Made by a program: the position numbers and the translations under genes. This document shows, piece after piece, positions 54,824-64,000 of a stretch of DNA of 64,000 bases (its first letter is position 1; each line of letters opens with the position of its first letter). The notes below the pieces were generated by a model. The model saw nothing but the letters and a program-made list of their open reading frames with translations, did no database searches and had not been told where the DNA came from. This DNA is from Chitinophagales bacterium. Its GTDB lineage: Bacteria > Bacteroidota > Bacteroidia > Chitinophagales > JADIYW01. Where the stretch lies: assembly GCA_023957245.1 (NCBI GenBank), contig JAMLHJ010000003.1, forward strand, positions 1 through 64,000, given 5' to 3'.

Positions 54824-57508
54824 ATGTGTTTTAGACTTATTATATTTTTTGTACTTATTTCATTGAAATTCAATTTAGTCGATGCCTCGAATTCAATAAA
54901 TGACTTATCCAATATTGATAATCGATTTATTGCCTATCAACAAGCAAATTATGCGAGAGATGGCTCCAATAACGATGGTACTGTGATGGGTAGCTTTTTG
55001 GACACGATAAAGAGTGGCTTAGTGAATCAACCTAATGGAACGCCAAATGGGAAAATTGAGTATTTCTTAGCCAATATTGAAGGTCCTGCACGATTTGAGA
55101 GATTTTGGTGTGCAGATGTAAGAAATACAGATGCTCTGATTAATTTTTACTTTGATGGAGAATCACAACCTAGATTTTCTGCTAAATTGTCCGAACTTTT
55201 CTTTAAAAAAACTACTGTTTTTGATGGGAATTTGGCAAAAAATATCAGTGAAAGCTCTGGTGGAAACACTTTGTATGCATCTTTGAATATTCAGAAAAAT
55301 TTAATTATCACTACTGAATCAAACATGTTTTATCAGGTGAGTTATGTGATGTTGCCCAAAGATACTATCATCGATTCATGGTCAAATACCAATGATAATA
55401 CTCAATCAAATTTGTTTGCTTTGAGTGGATTATATCCCAAATCGAATATTGGAGATTTACAAAATAATAGGGGTCTGAAATCTTTAGCTACTCAAGAAAC
55501 AAAATTACTCTTTCAAAATAATGGTGCAGGAACGATTGATGGGATAGAATTGGAAATGCCTGAATTGAATTTTGAGTATGCAAACAGAACATTTGATAAA
55601 GGAATTGTAAGGAAAGGTGTTGCTCAATTTTCAATGAAAGTCAATCAACAAGCTGATTCATTGTATTTAGTCAATAAAATGAATAAAAATAGCATTCTAG
55701 GCATGTTGAGTCAATCAATTGCTGTTGTCTATGTTGATAATCAAATGGTTGGAACTTGGTCAGTTGAAAATTTTAGAGATTTTCATTTTTGGGAAGAGGA
55801 GCGATTTTTTATTCCCAAATCATTTTATCAAGGCAAAAATAAGATTAGCATTATCGTACAATATCAATCTGGTGATATTTGGAATGAGTTCAGATATCAG
55901 ACAATCTGTGACGGAGTTGTTGTTGACGAATTAGATATTGACGATGTGAATAGTCGTAATCAGCATAACTATATTGCAACGGCTATTCAAACTGGTGTTT
56001 TTAGTGATTATGTAGGGCAGGCAACTTCAAGATATCTTACTCCAGAAGATATTCAGCAGAGAAATAAACAGATTTTGGATAGTTTATATATTGCTGTTTA
56101 TTATGATAATGAGCCTATGCCTTCAATTCATGCACCAATTGGGTTGTTTTTTGGTGCTGGCACTGATGATGCAGCTTATATGGATGCTCTTTTGATGGGT
56201 AATCATCAGAAGATGTACTACAATTATTTGACTATGCCTTATTGGAAAAATATTAGGATAGAACTACAGAATAAATCTTCGATAGCTATTAATGATTTGA
56301 AATACAATATCTTGTCAACTAGTCATTCTTTAGATAATACCACTCATGGGTATTTGAAAGCTAATTTTAAGCAAGAGAATAAATTGGCAAAAGATAGTAC
56401 AGATTTTACCTTTTTGGCAGCCAATGGGAAAGGGAAATTGATAGCATTTATTCTTCAAGGAATTACAGATTCGGTTGTTATTGGTCCTTATTCTTATTTA
56501 GAAGGAGATGAAAGGATTTATATTGATGATGCTCAGACTCCGTATATCTATGGTACAGGGACAGAAGATATTTTTAACGGTGGTTTTTATTTTATTTTGG
56601 ACGAATTTTGTCATCCACTTGGAGGACTTTCCAATTCAGGGAAAAATCAAAATAGGAATATGTATCGCTTTTATCTGAATGATGCTATTTATTTTAGAAA
56701 AAATATTTTAGCCAATGTTGAACATGGACCTACAAATAATAGTCAAGCGATGTATAAAAGTCTTTGTTTCTATTATTGGCAGAATGATACCTTGTACCAA
56801 TGTACAGATAGTGTAGATATAGGTGTGTTGAGTAGTGAAAATAGCCACGATTATAAAGTATTTGGATTCAATGAAAAAGTGAACAAATCATCTTATTTTG
56901 AAGGTTCTAATGATAAAATTTTAATTTATCACGATGGAAGAAATATTGATAATAGTGAAGAATTTATTGTAAGTATCACACCCCAAAATGATGGAGTACG
57001 ACTTTTGAGAACATTTGATTACAGTGTAAAAAATCAAAAAGCAGATGTTTTTGTCAATCAAAACTATGTTGGAACTTGGCTCAATGCAGGGAGTAATTCG
57101 TATCAAAATTTTAGAGAAGATATTTTTGATATTCCTGCGAAATTCACTAGAAATGAATCTCAGCTCCATATCAAAATTGTGAATAAAAATGAGAAATGGA
57201 CTTCATTGAAGTATAAAATTTTTACTCTTCTTAATAATGAAGTGATAACCGATGTTGAAGAATCTATAAGCTCCCAATTGTCTTTTGATTTATTTCCCAA
57301 TCCTAGCTCAACATATCTTTCATTCTCTTCAAATGAAAATATAAATACTATAAATATTTATCAAATAGATGGCCGTATATTACAATCTATCCATGTAAAT
57401 GCTAGGACACATACAATAGATGTAAGTCAATATGCAAAGGGTATTTATATTGCAGAGATTGAAGGTGGGAAGGATTTTAAAATAGCCAAGAAATTTGTAG
57501 TTGAATAG
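54824..57508 (+). CDS. GH172 (DUF2961) protein with T9SS C-terminal sorting domain
   Basis: An 894-residue exported protein with a signal peptide. The GH172 fold shows the DUF2961 pattern: RFERFWCADVRNTDALINFYFDGE, and the active-site region IYGTGTEDIFNGGFYF with its conserved Glu and Asp. Two related jelly-roll segments repeat the sequence VGTW...NFR: VYVDNQMVGTW near residue 301 and VFVNQNYVGTW near 743. A T9SS type A tail (FPNPSSTYLSFSSNENI) ends the protein. GH172 members known from other bacteria act on fructo- or arabinofuranosides; the substrate here is unknown. Confidence 0.88.
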   Translation: MCFRLIIFFVLISLKFNLVDASNSINDLSNIDNRFIAYQQANYARDGSNNDGTVMGSFLDTIKSGLVNQPNGTPNGKIEYFLANIEGPARFERFWCADVRNTDALINFYFDGESQPRFSAKLSELFFKKTTVFDGNLAKNISESSGGNTLYASLNIQKNLIITTESNMFYQVSYVMLPKDTIIDSWSNTNDNTQSNLFALSGLYPKSNIGDLQNNRGLKSLATQETKLLFQNNGAGTIDGIELEMPELNFEYANRTFDKGIVRKGVAQFSMKVNQQADSLYLVNKMNKNSILGMLSQSIAVVYVDNQMVGTWSVENFRDFHFWEEERFFIPKSFYQGKNKISIIVQYQSGDIWNEFRYQTICDGVVVDELDIDDVNSRNQHNYIATAIQTGVFSDYVGQATSRYLTPEDIQQRNKQILDSLYIAVYYDNEPMPSIHAPIGLFFGAGTDDAAYMDALLMGNHQKMYYNYLTMPYWKNIRIELQNKSSIAINDLKYNILSTSHSLDNTTHGYLKANFKQENKLAKDSTDFTFLAANGKGKLIAFILQGITDSVVIGPYSYLEGDERIYIDDAQTPYIYGTGTEDIFNGGFYFILDEFCHPLGGLSNSGKNQNRNMYRFYLNDAIYFRKNILANVEHGPTNNSQAMYKSLCFYYWQNDTLYQCTDSVDIGVLSSENSHDYKVFGFNEKVNKSSYFEGSNDKILIYHDGRNIDNSEEFIVSITPQNDGVRLLRTFDYSVKNQKADVFVNQNYVGTWLNAGSNSYQNFREDIFDIPAKFTRNESQLHIKIVNKNEKWTSLKYKIFTLLNNEVITDVEESISSQLSFDLFPNPSSTYLSFSSNENINTINIYQIDGRILQSIHVNARTHTIDVSQYAKGIYIAEIEGGKDFKIAKKFVVE

Positions 57509-57624
57509 ATTAAATTTAATATTTAGTTTCTAGCATTTTATATAACTTAAGTTGTTGTTTTAAATAACCCAATAAGCATTTGTCAATATTTTTATTTTGA
57601 GTAGGGTGAGTGTTTGAAATTCTT

Positions 57625-57632
57625 TACATTTG
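57625..57632 (+). promoter_or_regulatory. -7 box (TACATTTG) of the acyl-CoA carboxylase gene
   Basis: TACATTTG ends 5 nt before the ATG at 57638, indicating a leaderless mRNA. Confidence 0.55.
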
Positions 57633-57637
57633 CAAAT

Positions 57638-59188
57638 ATGACAAACGAACAGAAATTGGAGCTTCTTCAATCCAAAAAAGCAGAAGCACTGCTTGGTGGT
57701 GGTGAAAAAAGAATTCAATCGCAACATAAGAAGGGAAAGTTGACAGCGCGTGAACGTGTCGAGTTATTAATGGACCCTGGAACATTTGAAGAGATAGGGA
57801 TGTTGGTGACTCATCGTAGCTCAGATTTTGGATTGGAGAATGAAGTTTACTTAGGCGATGGAGTAGTTACAGGATATGGTAAAGTAGATGGTCGTTTGGT
57901 ATATGTATTCTCACAAGATTTTACAGTATTTGGAGGGTCTTTGTCTGAAACACATGCGGAAAAAATCTGTAAAATTATGGATTTGGCTATGAAGACTGGT
58001 GCACCTGTTATAGGATTGAATGACTCTGGTGGTGCTCGTATTCAAGAAGGTGTAGTTTCTTTAGGAGGATATGCAGATATATTTTTGAGAAATGTCCAGT
58101 CCTCAGGAGTAATACCTCAAATATCTGCTATCATGGGTCCATGTGCAGGGGGCGCAGTTTATTCTCCAGCAATGACTGATTTTACAATGATGGTCGATCA
58201 GACTTCTTATATGTTTGTAACAGGGCCAAACGTTGTAAAAACTGTAACACATGAGGAAGTGACTTCCGAAGAATTAGGTGGTTCCAAGACACATGCATCT
58301 AAATCTGGTGTTACCCATTTTACGGCTACTAATGAAGTGGCTTGTATTCAGATGATTCGCAATCTGTTGAGCTATATGCCTCAAAATTGTGAAGATGATG
58401 CTCCAGTATATCCTTATGAAAGTAAGGAGTCAGAAATAAGAGAGAAACTAGCAAGTCTTATCCCCGCCAATCCCAATCAGCCTTATGATATGAGGGATGT
58501 GATTGAGAATATTGTTGATGATACTTCTTTTATGGAAGTGCATAAAGATTTTGCAGAAAATATAGTGGTGGGATTTGCTCGATTGGCAGGTCGTTCAATA
58601 GGTATTGTTGCCAATCAACCAGCTTATCTAGCTGGAGTCTTGGATATAAATAGTTCGAGAAAAGCAGCGAGATTTACTAGATTTTGTGATGCTTTCAATA
58701 TTCCATTATTAGTTTTAGTAGATGTTCCAGGGTTTTTGCCAGGTACTGACCAAGAATGGAATGGTATCATAGTCAATGGAGCAAAATTATTGTTTGCATT
58801 AAGTGAAGCTACTGTTCCTAAAGTAACAGTAATTACGAGAAAAGCTTATGGTGGAGCTTATGATGTGATGAACTCCAAGCATATTGGTGCTGATTTGAAT
58901 TTTGCATGGCCAACTGCTGAAATTGCAGTAATGGGGCCAAAAGGAGCAGCTGAAATTATTTTTAAGAATGAAATAGCCAAAGCAGAAGACAGAGAAGCTA
59001 AGCTCCAAGAAAAGGTAGATGAATATACTGTGACATTTGCCAATCCTTATAGAGCAGCAGCACGTGGCTTTGTAGATGAGGTGATAGATCCAAAAGATAC
59101 TCGATTGAAATTAATACGTGGATTTAAAATGCTAGAAAATAAAGTAGCTTCAATGCCTAAGAAAAAACATGGCAATATTCCTTTGTAG
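57638..59188 (+). CDS. Acyl-CoA (propionyl-CoA type) carboxylase beta subunit
   Basis: Carboxyltransferase subunit that transfers CO2 from biotin to acyl-CoA. The 516-residue protein has the two crotonase-like halves: [44 protein letters not shown], and later [19 protein letters not shown] and [16 protein letters not shown]. The ATG at 57638 is chosen over the TTG at 57614, because the promoter box overlaps the longer form. No biotin carboxylase or carrier is encoded nearby, so it pairs with a subunit elsewhere. The gene is followed by a convergent pseudouridine synthase. Confidence 0.92.
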   Translation: MTNEQKLELLQSKKAEALLGGGEKRIQSQHKKGKLTARERVELLMDPGTFEEIGMLVTHRSSDFGLENEVYLGDGVVTGYGKVDGRLVYVFSQDFTVFGGSLSETHAEKICKIMDLAMKTGAPVIGLNDSGGARIQEGVVSLGGYADIFLRNVQSSGVIPQISAIMGPCAGGAVYSPAMTDFTMMVDQTSYMFVTGPNVVKTVTHEEVTSEELGGSKTHASKSGVTHFTATNEVACIQMIRNLLSYMPQNCEDDAPVYPYESKESEIREKLASLIPANPNQPYDMRDVIENIVDDTSFMEVHKDFAENIVVGFARLAGRSIGIVANQPAYLAGVLDINSSRKAARFTRFCDAFNIPLLVLVDVPGFLPGTDQEWNGIIVNGAKLLFALSEATVPKVTVITRKAYGGAYDVMNSKHIGADLNFAWPTAEIAVMGPKGAAEIIFKNEIAKAEDREAKLQEKVDEYTVTFANPYRAAARGFVDEVIDPKDTRLKLIRGFKMLENKVASMPKKKHGNIPL

Positions 59189-59210
59189 TGAAGGAATAAA
59201 TTGATTTCCT

Positions 59211-59909
59211 TTATTTAATATCTTCATAAAGAGTTTCGATATCTTTCCATAGCTTATCATGCTGTGGAACTGGTGCTATTATCTGAATGTGCTCTTTACT
59301 AATAGGATGAATAAAATCTATCTTTCTAGCATGTAAATAAATAAAACCGCCATTATTTGTTCTAGCATAGCCATATTTGATATCTCCTTTAATAGGGCTT
59401 CCGATAAAAGATAATTGACTTCTGATTTGATGATATCTTCCAGTATGAGGTTGCACTTCTAAAAGGAAATATCTTTCAGATTTGAGTAAGATTTGATAGT
59501 CCAAAACACATTGCTTACTACCATTTACTTCTTTTGAAAATACTTTTGCTTTTAATTTTTCAGCATCTTTAATTGTGTATGTTGTAATAGTTCCTTGCTC
59601 TTCTTTTGGTGGATTTTGAACAACAGCCCAATATGTTTTTTGAATCTTTTTTTCTTTGAAAAGCGCATTCATTCTTTCAAGAGCTTTACTTGTTCTTGCA
59701 AATATTACTATCCCTGATACAGGTCTATCTAAACGATGAATTACTCCAAGAAATACATCTCCAGGTTTTTGGTATTTCTCTTTTATGTATTTTTTTACAT
59801 CATCAGAAATAGGAGCGTCTCCAGTCTTATCACCCTGTACCAATGCTCCTGCTGGTTTATTGATAATGATTAAATGGTTGTCCTCATATAAGATGGATAA
59901 AGGAGTCAT
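59211..59909 (-). CDS. RluA-family pseudouridine synthase
   Basis: The 232-residue protein isomerises uridines in rRNA or tRNA. The signature GVIHRLDRPVSGIVIFARTSKA (near residue 55) contains the catalytic Asp of the HRLDxxxSG motif; HTGRYHQIRSQL and GDIKYGY follow. There is no S4 domain, so the target is unknown; the short RluA subfamily is likely. A TATCTTTG box (59915-59922 on the minus strand) ends 5 nt before the ATG, suggesting leaderless transcription. Confidence 0.92.
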   Translation of the reverse strand: MTPLSILYEDNHLIIINKPAGALVQGDKTGDAPISDDVKKYIKEKYQKPGDVFLGVIHRLDRPVSGIVIFARTSKALERMNALFKEKKIQKTYWAVVQNPPKEEQGTITTYTIKDAEKLKAKVFSKEVNGSKQCVLDYQILLKSERYFLLEVQPHTGRYHQIRSQLSFIGSPIKGDIKYGYARTNNGGFIYLHARKIDFIHPISKEHIQIIAPVPQHDKLWKDIETLYEDIK

Positions 59910-59914
59910 AGGGT

Positions 59915-59922
59915 CAAAGATA
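59915..59922 (-). promoter_or_regulatory. -7 box (TATCTTTG) of the pseudouridine synthase gene
   Basis: Minus-strand TATCTTTG ends 5 nt before the start codon at 59909. Confidence 0.55.
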
Positions 59923-59991
59923 CATATTTTAACCCTCAGAAAAATAACAAGCTGTTTTCAATTCAGCAGAATATTTATACTGTTTTAAAGA

Positions 59992-60852
59992 TTATTTTTT
60001 CTTTTCTAACCAAAACTGCTGCCCTTTTTTCATTTCTGGTTGCTGCTCATTGATAGGGGAGTCCCAAGCAAAACTATATTCATATTCAAGTGTATTGGTA
60101 TAGCCTGAGTCTGTCTCTTTGGTTACTTCAGTATGTAAAAATCCATGAGAATCATAAGTGTAGATGACAGTGTATTCGGGAATTTTAGAATCTTCTTTAA
60201 AATAACTTTTAGAAATAGGAGAGCCAAATCCATTTGTAGGATATTGATAAGTGATAGTGTGAACATCTCTCCCCAAATAGTAATAAGTTTCTTTGACTAC
60301 TTTATAAAATCTATTGTATCTATATTCGTATTCGTCCATAGCTCCATAAATTTCTTTACCTGTAAATTCTCCAGTTAGCGAATCTCTTTCAGGTACCATC
60401 GCCTTGCCTATTATTCCAAGTATTAAGCCTTGGTCGTTGGCTTGAACCTCAAAATCTTTAGGATATGGATAAACCATCGACATTCTCAACCACTTGTTAC
60501 CTGCATTGTAATACGTGTATTCAATAGGTTCTCTGTCAGGGCGTAGGACTTGTTTTCTAGTAATCAACCCATAGCTATTGTATTCATATTTGATAACGGT
60601 ATGTCCGTCATATTCATTTGCACCAAATTCTACTTCTTGAGCTATATTGCCTTGGTTATTAAAAAGATATAATTTTCTTAAGTATTGGGTTGTTTGTGTT
60701 CCGTTACTGACATTTTCATATACACGACATGTGTCGAGCTTGTAATATTTGACAAGTTTAAAGTCAAATTTGGGAATAATATTGACAGACTGTGCTTTTG
60801 AATTAGCAAAAAGTAATAGCACAAAGATTGTCAGTAAATATCTTCTAATCAT
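59992..60852 (-). CDS. Hypothetical secreted protein with YD-like repeats
   Basis: A signal peptide (MIRRYLLTIFVLLLFANSKAQ) precedes about 265 residues of short beta-hairpin repeats centred on aromatic-Gly turns: KLYLFNNQGNIAQEV, VIKYEYNSYGLITRKQ, VIYTYDSHGFLHTEV, LEYEYSFAWDS. These resemble RHS/YD repeats of Bacteroidota surface proteins. There is no T9SS tail or lipobox. It is 5 bp downstream of the esterase gene and probably co-transcribed. Function unknown. Confidence 0.78.
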   Translation of the reverse strand: MIRRYLLTIFVLLLFANSKAQSVNIIPKFDFKLVKYYKLDTCRVYENVSNGTQTTQYLRKLYLFNNQGNIAQEVEFGANEYDGHTVIKYEYNSYGLITRKQVLRPDREPIEYTYYNAGNKWLRMSMVYPYPKDFEVQANDQGLILGIIGKAMVPERDSLTGEFTGKEIYGAMDEYEYRYNRFYKVVKETYYYLGRDVHTITYQYPTNGFGSPISKSYFKEDSKIPEYTVIYTYDSHGFLHTEVTKETDSGYTNTLEYEYSFAWDSPINEQQPEMKKGQQFWLEKKK

Positions 60853-60857
60853 TACAA

Positions 60858-61796
60858 TTAGTAAATTTCTTTATGAATTTGGCTTTTAATAACGGGTTCT
60901 GCAGCATCATATTGTCTATTGATATAAGCACCAATTTTTTTGACTGCTTCATTTGCCTCTGGGCTCAATCCTGCCATGTATTGAAATACGTGCATCATGC
61001 CTTCCCATATTTCCATTTCAACTAAAACGCCTGAAGCTTTCATTTTTTTAGCTAGTCGGGTGGAATCATCTAAAAGAACTTCTTCCGTGCCAACTTGTAT
61101 CAACACTGGAGGGAAGTTGTTGAAATTTCCAAACAATGGTGAAATAAATGGATGGTCTAAAGGCTCGTTACCTGCATATTTTTTTGCAAAAACTTCTAAT
61201 AGCTCTGGTCCAATTAATGGATCTCTATCTTTTTTCCTTTTCACACTATCGCCTGAACTTGTCAAATCTGTCCATGGTGAAATTAATACTAAGGCTGCAG
61301 GAAGTTTATAGCCTTCATCTCTTAATATCATTGTGGTAGCTAATGCTAAACCTCCACCGGCTGAATCTCCAGCTATTATGATATTTTTTCTACCTTCTTT
61401 GACCAATCCTTTATATACATTGATAGCGTCTTCTATAGCAGCAGGAAATGGATCTTCTGGTGCCTTTCTATAAGTAATCCCCAAAACTGGATGACCAGCT
61501 GCTCTAGCAAGTCGCCCAATCAATCCACTATGCGTGTTATAAGAACCTACACAGTAACCACCTCCTGGAAGATATAAAATCACTTTATCGTCACTGGATT
61601 TCGTAGGTGTAAACCATGCAGCAGGAACGCCTTCATAGGTCAATTCTTGCTTCTTAACATGACTTGGAAACTTCACCATTTTAGAGATTCTTTCAAATCC
61701 ATTTCTATGAGTTATTGTCTCTGTTCGATTGACAAATAGACTTCTTCTAAATGCTTTTACAATGAATTGAATGGTTCCAGCTTGAAAACTATTCAT
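60858..61796 (-). CDS. Alpha/beta-hydrolase esterase (hormone-sensitive lipase family)
   Basis: The 312-residue protein has the oxyanion-hole motif LPGGGY (76-81), equivalent to HGGG; the nucleophile elbow GDSAGG with Ser145; an acid in the VGTEEVLLDDS region; and the catalytic His in WEGMMHVFQYM. This is the HSL (family IV) lipase/esterase pattern, acting on short acyl esters. No signal peptide is seen, so it is cytoplasmic. First gene of a two-gene unit with the YD-repeat protein. Confidence 0.9.
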   Translation of the reverse strand: MNSFQAGTIQFIVKAFRRSLFVNRTETITHRNGFERISKMVKFPSHVKKQELTYEGVPAAWFTPTKSSDDKVILYLPGGGYCVGSYNTHSGLIGRLARAAGHPVLGITYRKAPEDPFPAAIEDAINVYKGLVKEGRKNIIIAGDSAGGGLALATTMILRDEGYKLPAALVLISPWTDLTSSGDSVKRKKDRDPLIGPELLEVFAKKYAGNEPLDHPFISPLFGNFNNFPPVLIQVGTEEVLLDDSTRLAKKMKASGVLVEMEIWEGMMHVFQYMAGLSPEANEAVKKIGAYINRQYDAAEPVIKSQIHKEIY

Positions 61797-62088
61797 AATT
61801 TCTATTTAGTTTATAATTACAAGTTAGTAAAAACTTATCAATAATAATACTGTTTGCAACGTTGTTTGATATATATCTAATAGCGTAATTTATTAATTAT
61901 TTGAATGTTAGATGGATTTACATTATTTAGGTTCTTTCAATTTGATGGAATTGAAAATATATGTGTTGGCTGATGTTTAGAATAAAAATGAGATAAGTAT
62001 CAATACGCATGTAAGTTGAATATTGATTATTGTATAATTTGTTGCAAATAAAATTAGAATAGAGTAAATTTATGTAAATCATTTTAAT
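61797..62088. other. AT-rich divergent intergenic region
   Basis: About 290 bp between the esterase and the duplicated lipoprotein gene. I see no clear promoter box, gene or repeat. Confidence 0.5.
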
Positions 62089-62727
62089 ATGTACCGTAAG
62101 CATTTCCTTTTATATATGGTATTTATTTTGACATTGTCTTGTAATAAAGAGTTTATTAATGAATGTCAAGTGACAAATTTGAAAGTAGAACCTATTTCTT
62201 GCAATTCTGATTCTACATATTCTTTGAAGCTAAATTTTGATTATTTCAATGTCAATAACAAATATTTTGATGTCTATGTGAGAAATAAACAACATATAGG
62301 CTATTTTCTTTTAGACTCTCTACCTATAACTATTCCAGATTTTAAAAATAGTGGAAAAGAATATGATTTGATAGAAGTCTGTATCAATGATGAACCAGGC
62401 TGTTGTGAGGTGATTGAATATTTATCACCCAAATGTAAAGATGAAAAATGTGCAATTTCTAATCTTATAGTGGATGCAGGTGAGTGTACTTCTGATAGTA
62501 CGTATAGTATTACTTTGAATTTTGACACCAAACATCCAACTCAAAGCTCTTTTGATGTTTTTGTCAGAAACAATCAACATATTGGATATTATAAATTGAG
62601 TGACTTGCCGATTACTATTCCTAATTTTGAAGTAAGTGGTAAAGATTATGACTTTATTAAAGTCTGTATCAATGATAATGCTGATTGTTGTGAAGCTGTC
62701 GAATTTCTCACAAAAGACTGTAAATAA
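62089..62727 (+). CDS. Small lipoprotein with two Cys-rich repeats
   Basis: A lipoprotein-like signal (MYRKHFLLYMVFILTLSC) is followed by two homologous repeats of about 90 residues (about 25-115 and 120-212). Each has the pattern C-x-(V/I)SNL...SDSTYS(L/I)xLNFD...FDV(Y/F)VRN(K/N)QHIGY...LPITIP(D/N)F...SGK(E/D)YD...VCIND...CCE...C. Six cysteines per repeat are conserved, suggesting disulfides outside the cytoplasm. I do not recognise the repeat as a named domain. Confidence 0.8.
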   Translation: MYRKHFLLYMVFILTLSCNKEFINECQVTNLKVEPISCNSDSTYSLKLNFDYFNVNNKYFDVYVRNKQHIGYFLLDSLPITIPDFKNSGKEYDLIEVCINDEPGCCEVIEYLSPKCKDEKCAISNLIVDAGECTSDSTYSITLNFDTKHPTQSSFDVFVRNNQHIGYYKLSDLPITIPNFEVSGKDYDFIKVCINDNADCCEAVEFLTKDCK

Positions 62728-62949
62728 TAATTTATGTTCATGATGTTAAATGTTTGTTTACTAATAGGTAGTGATATCTATTTAAAGTAATAAATGAAAT
62801 TAAAAATGAAAGCTATTCTAATAAAACTATTTAGGATATTTTATTTGAAAGTATAATTAATAGATGAAATATTGGAGTGTTATTAAAAAGAGAGGTAAAG
62901 AATAAATAGAATTCTTATCTTAGCAATCTTATCGTAAATATTTATAATC

Positions 62950-63336
62950 ATGGAAATAGTAGGAATATTAACTAAAAAGTTGGCTTTAGAAAGTGGAACA
63001 AGTGCTAATGGTGCATGGCAAAAACAATCTTTTATTTTGGAAACTGAAGAGCAATATCCTAAAAAGATATGTTTTACTGCTTGGAAGCAAAGAGTTGATG
63101 AATTGAATAATTTTTCTGAAGGTTCAAAATTAAAAGTATCTTTTGATATTTCTTCTCGTGAGTATAATGAGCGTTGGTACACAGATATAAGCGCATGGAG
63201 AATTGAAGCTGCTACTGGTGCAAGTGCTAGTACTCATCAATCATACGTTGCTCCTGCAAGTGCACCTTCTTCGGCTCCTGTAGCTAATCCAGCTCCAGTC
63301 AGTCAAGATAATGTGGAAGATGATTTGCCTTTCTAA
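62950..63336 (+). CDS. DUF3127 protein with SSB-like C-terminal tip
   Basis: The 128-residue protein has an N-terminal DUF3127 domain (about 1-90): WQKQSFILETEEQYPKKICFTAWKQRVDEL and LKVSFDISSREYNERWYTDISAWRIE, an OB-fold-like pattern. A low-complexity Ala/Pro/Ser linker (about 92-118) follows, then the acidic end VEDDLPF. The last residues DDLPF match the conserved C-terminal tip of bacterial single-stranded-DNA-binding proteins, used to recruit partners. A DNA-binding role is inferred from this, not shown. Confidence 0.87.
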   Translation: MEIVGILTKKLALESGTSANGAWQKQSFILETEEQYPKKICFTAWKQRVDELNNFSEGSKLKVSFDISSREYNERWYTDISAWRIEAATGASASTHQSYVAPASAPSSAPVANPAPVSQDNVEDDLPF

Positions 63337-63363
63337 ATATAGTTTGAGAATATAATTAAGTAT

Positions 63364-63393
63364 AGGATTGCCAATGGCAGTCCTGTTTTTTTT
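63364..63393 (+). terminator. Intrinsic terminator after the DUF3127 gene
   Basis: AGGATTGCC / GGCAGTCCT stem (one G-U pair), loop AAT, then T8. Confidence 0.85.
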
Positions 63394-63416
63394 AGTGAAA
63401 TTGGGTGAATCTTAAA

Positions 63417-64000
63417 ATGAGAGTTATTTTTTTGCATCATGCTGGAGGTGATAAATATTCATGGCGAAGATATAATGATGCTTTACCTGCTAGTATTGAA
63501 AAAATCTATTTAGAGCTACCTGGGCGTGGAGATAGGTTTTCAGAGTCTTTGTTGGACAGTACGCAATATATGATTGAAGATTTATTGAAGCAAGTTCTTC
63601 CTTATTTGAACGAACCCTATATACTTGTAGGAAAAAGTATGGGCGCACTTCACTCTTATTTATTGTTGCATAAAATTGTACAAGCAAATTTGCCTTTACC
63701 TATTCATGTCTTTTTGGGCTCGCGAAAAGCACCAGATGCTTATCGAAGTCATATAAAAATAGCTAAGCTGTCTAGCCTTGAGTTTTGGAAAGGGGTAGAA
63801 GCTTATGGAGGTGTTCCTACTGCTTTGTTACAACATAAAGAATTGATGGAATTATATGAGCCTATCTTAAGAGCAGATTTTCATTCTCTAGAAAGTTATG
63901 AATATAAACCTGCTGCTCAATTGCCTATTTCTGCGACTGTCATGGTAGGTAGAGAGGATAGTATCCAATTAAAAGAAGTGTTGACATGGCAGAATTGTTT
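63417..64000 (+). CDS. Type II (GrsT-like) thioesterase, 3' end outside the window
   Basis: The open frame from ATG at 63417 runs to the window end (about 194 residues), reading MRVIFLHHAGGDKYSWRRY, LPGRGDRF, the nucleophile elbow GKSMGA and FLGSRKAPDAYRSH. This is the thioesterase family that edits acyl carrier proteins in polyketide and nonribosomal peptide synthesis. No synthase gene is in the window; one could lie just beyond. The catalytic His would fall after the window end. Confidence 0.85.
   Translation, partial: MRVIFLHHAGGDKYSWRRYNDALPASIEKIYLELPGRGDRFSESLLDSTQYMIEDLLKQVLPYLNEPYILVGKSMGALHSYLLLHKIVQANLPLPIHVFLGSRKAPDAYRSHIKIAKLSSLEFWKGVEAYGGVPTALLQHKELMELYEPILRADFHSLESYEYKPAAQLPISATVMVGREDSIQLKEVLTWQNC

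Noticed and set aside
63490-63687. Minus-strand reading frame near the window end
   Set aside because: It lies antisense within the thioesterase gene and has no recognisable features.

Overview
The window is a low-GC chromosome segment of a member of the Bacteroidota. Four kinds of evidence point there: repeated TAnnTTTG promoter boxes of the Bacteroidota sigma-factor type; at least five proteins with type IX secretion (T9SS) C-terminal sorting domains; many lipoproteins; and characteristic neighbourhoods such as tig-clpP-clpX, prs-rplY and the paired Fe-S proteins. A chitinophaga- or saprospira-like lineage is my guess, but the class cannot be fixed from the sequence.

Layout. Positions 1-169 are the end of a repeated mobile element. 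185-10224 (minus) is one compact eight-gene operon: a GlmU-like sugar nucleotidyltransferase, tpiA, prmA, a 1488-residue exported protein of unknown function, an M48 peptidase lipoprotein, a spermidine-synthase-like protein, a START-like protein and a nucleoside phosphorylase. 10426-16619 (minus) is a defence island. It holds a split type IIG/ISP restriction-modification gene whose methylase half and specificity half are separated by three co-oriented genes: two DUF1016 PD-(D/E)XK nucleases and a RhuM-PLD fusion. 16974-24191 is an accessory block of lipoproteins and T9SS-exported proteins. It contains a frameshifted esterase, a truncated lipoprotein paralogue and a terminal-inverted-repeat (TIR) element carrying a decayed GIY-YIG nuclease. 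A second element of the same family lies at 24299-24835.

From 24935 on, the window is mostly core genome: prs-rplY, a secreted M43 protease, rsmG, a bifunctional nuclease, feoAB, a large adhesin-like T9SS type B protein, a membrane-peroxiredoxin fusion convergent with cydAB, an ABC permease, a crotonase, fumC, a HigBA toxin-antitoxin pair, cinA, a DUF4197 lipoprotein, a PyrR-like phosphoribosyltransferase, two Fe-S electron-transfer proteins, tRNA-Leu(TAG), tig-clpP-clpX, superoxide dismutase, a CAP lipoprotein, a GH172 enzyme, an acyl-CoA carboxylase beta subunit, an RluA-type pseudouridine synthase, an HSL-type esterase, a DUF3127 protein and a partial type II thioesterase.

The most unusual material is in two places. 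One is the split restriction island, where perfect inverted repeats lie inside or between the inserted genes, two of them sharing the core AACAGTGTT, and a palindromic repeat is inserted in frame in the specificity subunit. The other is a family of hairpin-rich elements with about 18-bp terminal inverted repeats and apparent 10-bp target duplications, one copy of which carries the GIY-YIG remnant. Single-base homopolymer lesions occur in three accessory genes, while I noticed none in the housekeeping genes. Three genes have a TAnnTTTG box ending 4-5 nt before their ATG, which suggests leaderless mRNAs.
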